Of a DNA stretch of 6,832 nt, positions 1 through 6,548 are shown piece by piece (the first letter of the stretch is position 1; each line of letters begins with the position of its first letter). This DNA is from Methylacidiphilaceae bacterium (lineage in GTDB: Bacteria; Verrucomicrobiota; Verrucomicrobiia; Methylacidiphilales; Methylacidiphilaceae): assembly GCA_028687155.1 (NCBI GenBank), contig JAQUAR010000082.1, positions 1 through 6,832 of the forward strand, written 5' to 3'. The notes beneath the pieces were generated by a model. The model did not search any database, had not been told where the DNA came from, and saw only the letters and a program-made list of their open reading frames with translations. The position numbers and the translations under genes are program-made.

Positions 1-24
1 AATGACTCCTGTCCATGGCTTCAT
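1..24 (-). CDS. thrC: Probable threonine synthase, first 8 codons only (3' end outside window)
   Basis: An ATG at 24-22 overlaps the hom stop codon in an ATGA junction and opens a frame that runs off the window edge, reading MKPWTGVI. A good Shine-Dalgarno (AAGAGGG) lies nine bases upstream. Many bacterial threonine synthases begin with a short W-x-G-[IV]-I segment followed by a tyrosine/arginine-rich stretch, and thrC commonly follows hom, so threonine synthase is the best guess. That enzyme is PLP-dependent and converts O-phosphohomoserine to threonine, two steps after the Hom reaction; thrB, the kinase in between, is not in the window. Only eight residues are visible, so the identity rests on this short match and on context. 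Any other gene coupled to hom remains possible. Confidence 0.6.
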
Positions 25-1340
25 GAGCTCCGACCCTCTTCTCCCTCGAGATCTTCCACGCGTAAGAGGATAGCCGGGCTTTTCACGGTGGGAAGCGTTT
101 CGATGATCCGGCAGGCCTCTTGAACGCCAGCTTCCTCCGACTGATGGAGCAGAACGATGAGCGGGACGGTCTGGCCTCGGTGTCCTTCCGGCTGGATGAC
201 CGAAGAAATGCTAATGTTCCGGGCGGAGAAGATGCGCGCAATTTCCGCCAGGACGCCGGGTCGATCTTCCACCAGAAAGCGGACGTAGTATCGGGAGAGG
301 ATCTTCGCCATCGGTCGCAAGGTAAGCGCGGCCTGGCGACCGGAGAAAGCCGGAATTTCCCGAGAGACGGCTTTTCCCCGGGCCAGGAAGGCAAGATCAC
401 TTAGGACCGCGCTGGAGGTCGGATCCCCGCCCGCTCCCCGACCATAGAAGAGGGTCTCGCCCACGATATCCCCTCGGACGGCGACGGCGTTGAAGACCCC
501 GTGGACTGAGCTCAAGAGATGGCCCTTTCGAAGGAGGGTAGGGTGAACGCGCACCTCGATCTCCCCGCTCTGCGGATGACTTCGGAGGATCGCCAAGAGC
601 TTCAGCTTGTAACCGAGCTCTTGGGCGAAATGGAGGTCGAGGGGATCGACGTTCTGGATGCCTTCGGTATGCACTTCGCACAGAGCCGGCCAGAAGCCGT
701 AGGCGAGAGCCGAGAGAATCACGGCTTTATGCGCGGTGTCGTGACCCGCGACATCGAGGGTTTCGTCGGCTTCCGCATAGCCGAGCTCTTTGGCTTCCCG
801 GAGGGCTTCTGGAAAGGAGAGAGCGCGGGAGGTCATCGCAGAGAGCAGATAGTTGCAAGTTCCGTTGATGATACCGTGGAGGGAGAGGATCTCGTTGGCA
901 ATCAATCCTTCTCTTAACGCCAGAAGAAGGGGGATCCCACCGGCGACGCTGGCTTCGAAGAGAAGGCGCCTGCCCTGCTCGGCGGCGAATGCCGTCAGCT
1001 CCCGCCCTTGTTCGGCCAAAAGCGCCTTGTTCGCGGTGACCACGTCTTTCCCATGAGAAAGGCTTTCCCGAATGAGATCGGCCGCAACGCCGGTTCCGCC
1101 GATGAGCTCGACCACCACGTCCAGGGAGGGGTCGCGCACCAACTCTCTCCAGTCGTCGACCAGCTGCGCCTCGGGAACACCCGCTTGCCGGGCGCGGGCG
1201 CGGTTCTTTTCTGAAACCTTTTCGATGCGAATGGTCTTCCCGCAGCGCAGCGTTAAAAGATTCTCTTGAGTTCGGAGATTTTTCCAGACGCTCGCCCCGA
1301 CCGTCCCCAGTCCTGCCAGGCCGATCCGCAGCGCGCTCAT
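21..1340 (-). CDS. hom: Homoserine dehydrogenase with C-terminal ACT domain
   Basis: The 439-residue cytoplasmic enzyme reduces L-aspartate-4-semialdehyde to L-homoserine with NAD(P)H, the branch point leading to threonine and methionine. The N-terminal Rossmann fold shows GLGTVG at residues 10-15. TANKALLA is at 102-109 (K105). The catalytic domain has GGIP at 134-137, GIINGTCNYLL at 156-166 and the DETLDVAGHDTAHK segment at 192-205, whose D201 and K205 fit the family's substrate-binding and catalytic Asp/Lys. YGRGAGGDPT follows at 299-308. An ACT domain occupies about 350-430 (EDRPGVLAEIARIFS), the usual site of threonine feedback. Length is normal for monofunctional ACT-type enzymes; there is no fused aspartokinase. 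The frame stays open far upstream into lpxD, but the homology starts at this ATG, which overlaps the lpxD stop as ATGA. There is no Shine-Dalgarno before it, so translation probably depends on coupling to lpxD. Confidence 0.96.
   Translation of the reverse strand: MSALRIGLAGLGTVGASVWKNLRTQENLLTLRCGKTIRIEKVSEKNRARARQAGVPEAQLVDDWRELVRDPSLDVVVELIGGTGVAADLIRESLSHGKDVVTANKALLAEQGRELTAFAAEQGRRLLFEASVAGGIPLLLALREGLIANEILSLHGIINGTCNYLLSAMTSRALSFPEALREAKELGYAEADETLDVAGHDTAHKAVILSALAYGFWPALCEVHTEGIQNVDPLDLHFAQELGYKLKLLAILRSHPQSGEIEVRVHPTLLRKGHLLSSVHGVFNAVAVRGDIVGETLFYGRGAGGDPTSSAVLSDLAFLARGKAVSREIPAFSGRQAALTLRPMAKILSRYYVRFLVEDRPGVLAEIARIFSARNISISSVIQPEGHRGQTVPLIVLLHQSEEAGVQEACRIIETLPTVKSPAILLRVEDLEGEEGRSS
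34..40 (-). promoter_or_regulatory. Ribosome binding site for the gene after hom
   Basis: The minus strand reads AAGAGGG here, followed by a nine-base spacer to the ATG at 24-22. It lies inside the last codons of hom. It is one of the clearest Shine-Dalgarno sequences in the window and supports the view that a real gene begins at the ATGA overlap. Confidence 0.6.
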
Positions 1341-2401
1341 GGTTGGCCGGATCGGGGCGCAGGCGATTCGGAGCCGTCGGCCAGATGCCCGTTCTGCTGC
1401 TCGAGCTTGCGGAGGCGTCGCCAAAGATCGGGAAGCTGAAGGTAAAGGGCTTCCAGCCGAAGGGTTTCGCTCGCAGGCCTTCCGTGGCGTCCGGAGAGCA
1501 CCGCCCCGGCGGGAACGTCTTTGGTGATTCCCGATTGCGCGGTGACGATGGCGCCGTCGCCGATATGGAGATGACCTGCTAGGCCGACTTGGCCGGCCAG
1601 CGTGACGTGCGAGCCTAAGGTTGTGCTGCCGGAAATCCCCGTTTGGGCGACGACTAGGCAATGAGGACCGAGAATGACGTTGTGGGCAATCTGTACAAGG
1701 TTGTCGATCTTGCAGCCTTCCTGGATCCAGGTTCTGCCGAACCGTCCTCGATCGATCGTGGCGTTGGCCCCGATCTCCACCTCGTCGTCGAGCTGGACCG
1801 TTCCGGTCTGCGGAATTTTCCGATGTCGGCCGTCGATACATTCGTAGCCGAATCCATCGGAGCCGATCACGGCACCGGAATGGAGGATTACCCGGTTGCC
1901 GATCATGCACCGCTCACGAACGACGACGCGAGGATAAAGAAAGCAGTGCTCGCCCAGGACCGTTTCGGCACCGATAAAAGAGCCGGCGCCGATGACGCTG
2001 CCCCTGCCGACGCGCACGCCCGCTTCCACGACTGCCTGAGGGCCGATGTGTACTCCCTCCTGGAGAGTGGCCTCGGAAGAGACCACGGCTGTGGGATGGA
2101 TGCCGGGCGGATAGAGAATCGGCCGAGGAGCGAAGAGCGCAGCCACTTGGGAAAAAGCCAGGGATGGCGAATCGACGCGAACGAGCGCGCAGGGAAATTC
2201 GCCGGAAAGCTCGCGATTCACCAGGAGAGCCGATGCCTTGGTCCGGCGCGCGGCCTTTTCGTAGCGTGGATTTGCGTAGAACGAGATCTCTCCCGTTCCC
2301 GCGGATTCCAGATCGGCAACTCCTCGAATAACGAGTTTTTCTTCCCCGTGAACTTCGCCGTTAATCCGATCGGCCAGTTCTCCCAACAGGAAAGACGCCA
2401 C
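1337..2401 (-). CDS. lpxD: UDP-3-O-acylglucosamine N-acyltransferase LpxD
   Basis: LpxD adds the N-linked 3-hydroxyacyl chain from acyl-ACP to UDP-3-O-acyl-glucosamine, the third step of lipid A synthesis, in the cytoplasm at the inner membrane. The 354-residue protein has the LpxD N-terminal uridine-binding domain (about 1-98), then a hexapeptide-repeat left-handed beta helix (about 100-300) with regular [IV]G steps such as VHIG, SVIG and VEIG. GSDGFGY lies at 180-186, NATIDRG at 213-219 and QIAHNVILG at 237-245; H240 matches the catalytic histidine (His239 in E. coli). A C-terminal helix rich in Leu and Arg (about 311-335) ends the fold, followed by a short polar tail. The start is GTG at 2401, chosen because the family N-terminus begins there and GAGG lies six bases upstream. 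It follows skp after 12 bases and overlaps hom by four. fabZ, lpxA and lpxB do not follow it. Confidence 0.96.
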   Translation of the reverse strand: MASFLLGELADRINGEVHGEEKLVIRGVADLESAGTGEISFYANPRYEKAARRTKASALLVNRELSGEFPCALVRVDSPSLAFSQVAALFAPRPILYPPGIHPTAVVSSEATLQEGVHIGPQAVVEAGVRVGRGSVIGAGSFIGAETVLGEHCFLYPRVVVRERCMIGNRVILHSGAVIGSDGFGYECIDGRHRKIPQTGTVQLDDEVEIGANATIDRGRFGRTWIQEGCKIDNLVQIAHNVILGPHCLVVAQTGISGSTTLGSHVTLAGQVGLAGHLHIGDGAIVTAQSGITKDVPAGAVLSGRHGRPASETLRLEALYLQLPDLWRRLRKLEQQNGHLADGSESPAPRSGQP

Positions 2402-2407
2402 TCGGAG

Positions 2408-2411
2408 CCTC
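2408..2411 (-). promoter_or_regulatory. Ribosome binding site for lpxD (decides GTG start)
   Basis: The minus strand reads GAGG with a six-base spacer before the GTG at 2401-2399. An ATG at 2417-2415 that overlaps the skp stop codon is in another frame and soon meets a stop, so this motif supports the GTG as the true lpxD start. Confidence 0.55.
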
Positions 2412-2413
2412 GG

Positions 2414-3010
2414 TCATGGATTGGCGGAGGCCGCCTTGGGTGCCGCCCCCTTGGTCGCATTGATCGAGCGAACCACTTCCTCGGTGATGTCGGGGAGGTC
2501 CTGCGTGTACAGGAGGATGGGCGTACCGGTCATGCTGCGGCCGGTCTTGTCGATGACCATGGTGTACTTGCCTTTGGCTCCTGCTTCGAGGACGAACTTG
2601 GTGATCTCGTCAATGAGACCCTGGCGCATGCGCTGCGAACGCTCTTCGAGCTCCCGGCCTCGGGTCGATCGGAACTCCTGAATCGCCCGCTGCAAGTTCT
2701 GCACCTCTTGGACCTTGGCCTGAAAGGCCTTCAACCTTTCCTGGCGCGCCCCTTCGGAAAGAGTCTTGTCCTGGGCGCCGTCTTGAAGCTTCTGCGCCTC
2801 TTCCGCAATCCTCCGGTAATCATTGGCCCTTTCCTGATCTTCTTTCTTGAACGTGGCGACTCGGGCTTGGAGCTCCGCCTCCGCGTCCTTGGTCTTGTAG
2901 TACTCGCTAAACGCCTTTTGGAAGTCGAAGGTGGCGATTTTGAGTTGTTGCGCACCGGCGAGCGATGCGGAAAGAAACAGAGCCGATAATAAGAGCAATC
3001 CTGATTTCAT
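2414..3010 (-). CDS. skp: Skp/OmpH-family periplasmic chaperone
   Basis: The 198-residue secreted chaperone is expected to form a trimer whose helical arms hold unfolded outer-membrane proteins between the Sec translocon and BamA. Residues 1-20 form a signal peptide (MKSGLLLLSALFLSASLAGA), with probable cleavage before QQ. The mature start, LKIATFDFQKAFSEY (23-37), is the typical beta strand and helix of the Skp association domain. Residues about 38-140 are a charged, Lys/Glu/Arg/Gln-rich helical region with coiled-coil character. The strands return at 148-155 (KYTMVIDK) and 164-169, ending with DLPDITEEVVRSIN. It is somewhat longer than E. coli Skp, mostly in the helical arms and a short Ala/Lys tail. 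The frame continues upstream into bamA, but the signal peptide fixes the ATG at 3010. It starts 19 bases after the bamA stop with no clear Shine-Dalgarno, suggesting coupling or re-initiation. The symbol ompH is also used. Confidence 0.92.
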   Translation of the reverse strand: MKSGLLLLSALFLSASLAGAQQLKIATFDFQKAFSEYYKTKDAEAELQARVATFKKEDQERANDYRRIAEEAQKLQDGAQDKTLSEGARQERLKAFQAKVQEVQNLQRAIQEFRSTRGRELEERSQRMRQGLIDEITKFVLEAGAKGKYTMVIDKTGRSMTGTPILLYTQDLPDITEEVVRSINATKGAAPKAASANP

Positions 3011-3029
3011 GTCGCGTTCTGCAAGGTAG

Positions 3030-5795
3030 TTAAAACGAGTAACCGACGTCAAAGTAAAATCGTCCCGTCCGGTTGAGCCAGGAAGTGGTGATATAGGGAA
3101 TGCCATAGTCCAGGCGCAGCGGTCCGATCGGCAGGTAGAGGCGCAGGCCCAATCCGGCATCGGCGACGATCTGGATTCCTTCGCCGGCCATGATGTAAGG
3201 GACGTTGACCGAAGGGTTGGGGCCGATCAGCGAACCCGCGTTGAAGCCGATGTCGGTGAAAGCGGCCAGTCGAACGCGGTCGACCAGTGGAAACGTGAGC
3301 TCGAGGTTGGTGAAGGCCATCGTCTGACCGCCGACTGGGAAGTCCTCCGGGAGGTAGTTGGGGCCGACTAGCGCATAGTCGAAGCCGCGAAGGCTCCGAG
3401 GGCCGCCGAGGAAGTAGCTGTCGTAAAGCGGCACGAAGCTGCTGCTGCCGTAGTTCTGCACAAAGCCGGCATTGAGATGCGACCAGAAAATGACGTCGAA
3501 TGGAAGGTTCTCGTAATGCGAGACGTTGAGCTGCATCTTGTAGATATCGGTTTGTCCCAGGAGAGGTCCTCCGGCTCCCAGGATGTTGAAGTCGACCAGC
3601 GTTCCGTGCCGGGTGATCGTCACGCTGTCCCTGCCGTCGTAGATAAGGTCGAGTGAAACGTCGCTCTGGGTGCGGGAGCCGTTGTTTTCGGCATAGACGG
3701 GAACCTGCGCAATCTGGGGCAGCATGCCCCAGAGGGTATAATCCGTCAGGTCGTAGCGGGTCGTGAGCATCAGCCACTGGTTCAGACGTTTCGCTGCCCG
3801 CAGGTCGAAGCCCATGTTGGTCATGTTGAAGCCCTGATAGTATTGCATGTAGCTGTACTGGTTGAAGAAGAGGTCTCCGCCGACGGCGATCGGCTTGTCC
3901 ATGAACCAGGGCTCGGTAAACGACATGAGAAGAGTTTCCATGAAGATACCGAGCTGCGCGCGGACCCGAAACTTCTGTCCAGCTCCCGTGAAGGAAGGCG
4001 GATTGGCGATGTCGAAGTTGCCCTGGTTGACCTCGACGAACCCCATGAGGCTTTCAATCGTGCTGTAGCCGAGCCCGAAGCTGAGATTGCCGGTATGCTT
4101 TTCCTGGAGGTTGATCACCATGTTCTTCCGGTTGGGTACATTGGTGTCTTGCGGATTGATCTCTACCTTCTCGAAATATCCTAGGTTTTCGAGTCTCTTA
4201 CGGCTCGCGTCGACCTGGACGCTGTTGTAGACATCGCCCGGCTGAACCGCGAGCTCGCGCCGAATGATGTTGTCCTTGGTGACCGTGTTGCCCTGGATGA
4301 CGATCTTATCCACATAGGCCTGGCTCCCCTCGGCAATCTTGAAGAGCAGGTCGATCTTCCCGTTTTCCACGTTGGGCAGACGCTCCGGCCGGATCTCCGT
4401 GTCAATGTATCCGCGCTGACCGTAATAGTCGCGCAGGTCTTTGAGATCGTCGTCGAGCCCTTTTGGGGAAAAGACGGAGCCTTCCGTCATCTTGATCGAA
4501 GAGAGGATGTCCGCATTGGAGTAGACCTGGTTTCCGGAGAGTTGAATCGTGCCGACGTGATATTGAACCCCTTCGTGGATGGCGATGATGATGGTGGTCT
4601 GGTCCTTAGTCGGATGCTCGATCTTGATGTCTCGGATGCTCATGTCGATGTAGCCGTGATTCTGGTAGAACTCCTTGAGCTTCCGTAAATCTTCCTGGAA
4701 CTGCTCCTCTTTCATCAGCCCGGATTTATTGAAAAAGGAGAGGAGATTTTTTTTCTTGGTTTTGAACTGCTTCTGCAGCTCCTTGGCGGGAAAACTGTTG
4801 TTGCCCGTGAACTCCATCAAGGTGATGAACCGTTTTTCCCCTTCCGTGATCAGCACGGTGACGACGGCCCGGCCGAACTCCTCGTTTACATCGATCTTGT
4901 AGTTGACCTGGGCGTCGCCGAACCCGTGATTCTGGTAGTACTCCTTGATCTTTTCCGCGTCGGCGGAAATCTGGAATTCGCTCAAGGGATCACCGACCTT
5001 TGCCTTCATCTGGTGCTTGATCGTCTCGGTCTTCACCCCTTGGCCTCCCTTGATCACGATCTCCTTGATCAATGGCTTGGGCTGAACGACGACGAGCACC
5101 TTGACCCCATCTCCCATCGGCTCGCTCGTAATGCGCAAGTTGGTGAAGAGGCCGGTCGCGTACAGGTTGCGTACATCTTCTTCCACGGTCGTCGCGACAT
5201 AGGGCTGTCCGACCGTCGTGTGCATGTTGGAGAGGATCATGCTCCGATTGACCGACTTGGGTCCCACGTAGACGACTTCGATCTCCTTCACAGGCGGTCC
5301 GGGCGCCTGCGCACCCGATGCGCTCGGCGGAGCGATCGTCTTCTTCGGTCGCTGTCTTGGAGCCGCCGGGGCAACGGGAGGCTGCTCCTCGGCGGGAGGG
5401 ACCGGCTGAGCGACCGGAGGAGAGGCTTCCTCGGAGGGCAGGGAAGGTGGAGCGAGTCGGGGAGCGGTCGGAACGACCGGCTCGGAGGGCTGCGGCGCGG
5501 AGGGCGTCGGAGCCGCTGCCGGGCTTTCTCCCGGCAGAGAAGGGGTTGCCGTTGGAGGCTGATCCAAGAGCGCCGGGGGATTTTGCGGTAGGTTTTCTAG
5601 TGGAAGGAGTGGTTGGCTGCCTTCGGATGCACCCGCTTGGGAAGCCGCAGGAGAGGTCTCGCCGCTATCCGATGACGCTGCTGCTGGATGCGCCTCCTGG
5701 CCCCAAGACCAGAATGTGACAATCAGGAGCAGGGAAGCAAACAGGGATGACCCCCCGCGCAGCCACCGACGCGGGAGCTCTATTGTTCGCTTCAC
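3030..5795 (-). CDS. bamA: Outer membrane protein assembly factor BamA (Omp85 family)
   Basis: BamA is the core of the BAM machine: its periplasmic POTRA domains receive nascent outer-membrane proteins and its beta barrel inserts them. From the GTG at 5795 the protein has 921 residues, about 110 more than the E. coli protein. Residues 1-38 are a long signal peptide (basic start, hydrophobic core FASLLLIVTFW at 19-29, possible cleavage after AHPA). Residues about 39-167 are a Pro/Ala/Ser/Glu-rich, apparently disordered region. Five POTRA domains follow at roughly 168-238, 242-318, 322-408, 412-488 and 492-566, then the barrel at 567-921. SLRGFDY (801-807) is the conserved loop-6 RGF lid-lock motif, and the protein ends in FYFDVGYSF with a terminal Phe, the outer-membrane beta signal. 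The start is uncertain: no Shine-Dalgarno lies at a proper distance, but the GTG gives a sensible signal peptide, while the next in-frame ATG upstream (5945) lies inside rplI. Confidence 0.96.
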   Translation of the reverse strand: MKRTIELPRRWLRGGSSLFASLLLIVTFWSWGQEAHPAAASSDSGETSPAASQAGASEGSQPLLPLENLPQNPPALLDQPPTATPSLPGESPAAAPTPSAPQPSEPVVPTAPRLAPPSLPSEEASPPVAQPVPPAEEQPPVAPAAPRQRPKKTIAPPSASGAQAPGPPVKEIEVVYVGPKSVNRSMILSNMHTTVGQPYVATTVEEDVRNLYATGLFTNLRITSEPMGDGVKVLVVVQPKPLIKEIVIKGGQGVKTETIKHQMKAKVGDPLSEFQISADAEKIKEYYQNHGFGDAQVNYKIDVNEEFGRAVVTVLITEGEKRFITLMEFTGNNSFPAKELQKQFKTKKKNLLSFFNKSGLMKEEQFQEDLRKLKEFYQNHGYIDMSIRDIKIEHPTKDQTTIIIAIHEGVQYHVGTIQLSGNQVYSNADILSSIKMTEGSVFSPKGLDDDLKDLRDYYGQRGYIDTEIRPERLPNVENGKIDLLFKIAEGSQAYVDKIVIQGNTVTKDNIIRRELAVQPGDVYNSVQVDASRKRLENLGYFEKVEINPQDTNVPNRKNMVINLQEKHTGNLSFGLGYSTIESLMGFVEVNQGNFDIANPPSFTGAGQKFRVRAQLGIFMETLLMSFTEPWFMDKPIAVGGDLFFNQYSYMQYYQGFNMTNMGFDLRAAKRLNQWLMLTTRYDLTDYTLWGMLPQIAQVPVYAENNGSRTQSDVSLDLIYDGRDSVTITRHGTLVDFNILGAGGPLLGQTDIYKMQLNVSHYENLPFDVIFWSHLNAGFVQNYGSSSFVPLYDSYFLGGPRSLRGFDYALVGPNYLPEDFPVGGQTMAFTNLELTFPLVDRVRLAAFTDIGFNAGSLIGPNPSVNVPYIMAGEGIQIVADAGLGLRLYLPIGPLRLDYGIPYITTSWLNRTGRFYFDVGYSF

Positions 5796-5859
5796 ACGTG
5801 CATGCCGTTTGGCCGGAGGGAATCCTCTTGCTCGTCTCCCTTTCCTCAGGCACCGGGGA
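5796..5859 (-). other. rplI-bamA intergenic gap with a three-codon minicistron
   Basis: This 64-base gap contains no convincing terminator or promoter. A purine run (AAGAGGA, 5829-5823) lies about 27 bases before the bamA GTG, too far for a normal ribosome binding site. An ATG at 5803 opens the minicistron ATG-CAC-GTG-TGA, whose stop overlaps the bamA GTG start by three bases within GTGTGA. This could couple or help initiation at bamA, or it may be chance. Confidence 0.35.
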
Positions 5860-6435
5860 TTACGCGGAGGTGTCGGAGGAGGGCTCTCCTTCCGATGGGG
5901 CGGACTGCTTGGTTTTCTTCGAAGCCGGCCTTTTGCGCGGCTCACCCTTTGCCTTTGCCTCTTTCCCTTTGGCTTTTTCCGCCGGAGGAACGAGCTCGAT
6001 ATGCAGCTGGGCGGTCACATAGGGGTGGATGTCGACCGCAAGGCTGTAGGTCCGCAGCTCCTTGAGGGGCCGATCCATTCGGATCTTCTTCCGATCGATC
6101 TCGATCCCTTCTTCCTTCAGGCGATCGGCGACGTTCTGGGCCGTGACGGCGCCGAAGACCTTTTCTTGCTCCTCGGAGCCCGAGGCAAGCGTGAAGAGCA
6201 GCTTGAGCTTTTGCAAGCGGGAGGCGAGCTCCTGGGCGGCCTGGAACTCGGCCGCCTCTCTCTCGGCACGCCGTTTGCGCAAGAGTTCGATATGGCGCTT
6301 GCTCGCCATGGTCGCAACGGTTGCCATCCGCTTGGGCAGTAAAAAGTTGCGCGCATAGCCGCTCTTTACCTTCACTAAGTCCCCTTCCGCTCCCAACTTG
6401 TCGATTCTCGTGTGCAGAAGCACTTCTACCAGCAT
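5860..6435 (-). CDS. rplI: 50S ribosomal protein bL9 with extended C-terminus
   Basis: bL9 binds domain V of 23S rRNA near the L1 stalk and helps maintain reading frame. The N-terminal RNA-binding domain carries the family signature with KLGAEGDLVKVKSGYARNFLLPK at 13-35, including the GYARN core at 26-30. A long charged connecting helix runs about 41-78, and the C-terminal domain spans about 80-150 (FGAVTAQNVADRL at 94-106, KELRTYSLAVDIHPYV at 125-140, ending HIELVP). The family is usually near 150 residues; this protein has 191, with about 40 extra Lys/Ala/Pro/Ser-rich residues (152-191) that look disordered. The ATG at 6435 has AAGGGAG nine bases upstream. It follows ssb after 113 bases and precedes bamA by 64; no rpsR lies between ssb and rplI. 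Confidence 0.96.
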   Translation of the reverse strand: MLVEVLLHTRIDKLGAEGDLVKVKSGYARNFLLPKRMATVATMASKRHIELLRKRRAEREAAEFQAAQELASRLQKLKLLFTLASGSEEQEKVFGAVTAQNVADRLKEEGIEIDRKKIRMDRPLKELRTYSLAVDIHPYVTAQLHIELVPPAEKAKGKEAKAKGEPRKRPASKKTKQSAPSEGEPSSDTSA

Positions 6436-6444
6436 TGCTTGTTT

Positions 6445-6451
6445 CTCCCTT
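6445..6451 (-). promoter_or_regulatory. Ribosome binding site for rplI
   Basis: The minus strand reads AAGGGAG, followed by the nine-base spacer AAACAAGCA and the rplI ATG. It is the strongest Shine-Dalgarno of the full-length genes here. Confidence 0.65.
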
Positions 6452-6476
6452 GATTGATTCTCAGATTGGTCTTCGC

Positions 6477-6486
6477 GGCGGCCGCC
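6477..6486. repeat. 10-base perfect palindrome in the ssb-rplI gap
   Basis: GGCGGCCGCC at this position is its own reverse complement and lies in the 113-base gap between ssb and rplI. It is not followed by a T-run on the minus strand, so it is unlikely to be a terminator. No partner copy or extended stem was found, and in GC-rich DNA a chance origin is plausible. The rest of the gap (6436-6548) holds the rplI ribosome binding site and nothing else I can support. Confidence 0.3.
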
Positions 6487-6548
6487 TGTTCTCTTCCCGA
6501 AGATCGTTTTTCGAGCGGTTTCCAGAGAGTTGGCGAAAAAAGCCGGGT

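Noticed and set aside
1341..1910. Upstream extension of the hom frame by about 190 residues
   Set aside because: The extra sequence is Arg/Pro/Ser-rich and overlaps lpxD out of frame; homology to homoserine dehydrogenase begins at the ATG at 1340.
1661..2989. 442-residue plus-strand open frame antisense to lpxD and skp
   Set aside because: It lies wholly opposite two well recognised genes, has no recognisable motifs, and long antisense frames are expected in GC-rich coding DNA.
3011..3160. Upstream ATG at 3160 for skp
   Set aside because: The extension overlaps the conserved BamA C-terminus and would bury the evident signal peptide that begins at 3010.
5318..5719. Plus-strand open frames opposite the BamA Pro-rich region
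   Set aside because: They are reverse-strand shadows of low-complexity GC-rich sequence, Arg/Gly/Pro-rich, with no ribosome binding site or family motif.
5796..5945. ATG at 5945 as bamA start
   Set aside because: It would overlap rplI by 86 bases and place about 50 extra, highly basic residues before the signal peptide.
6492..6503. Short inverted repeat TCTTC-GAAGA in the ssb-rplI gap as a terminator
   Set aside because: The stem has only four or five base pairs and no T-run follows it on the minus strand.
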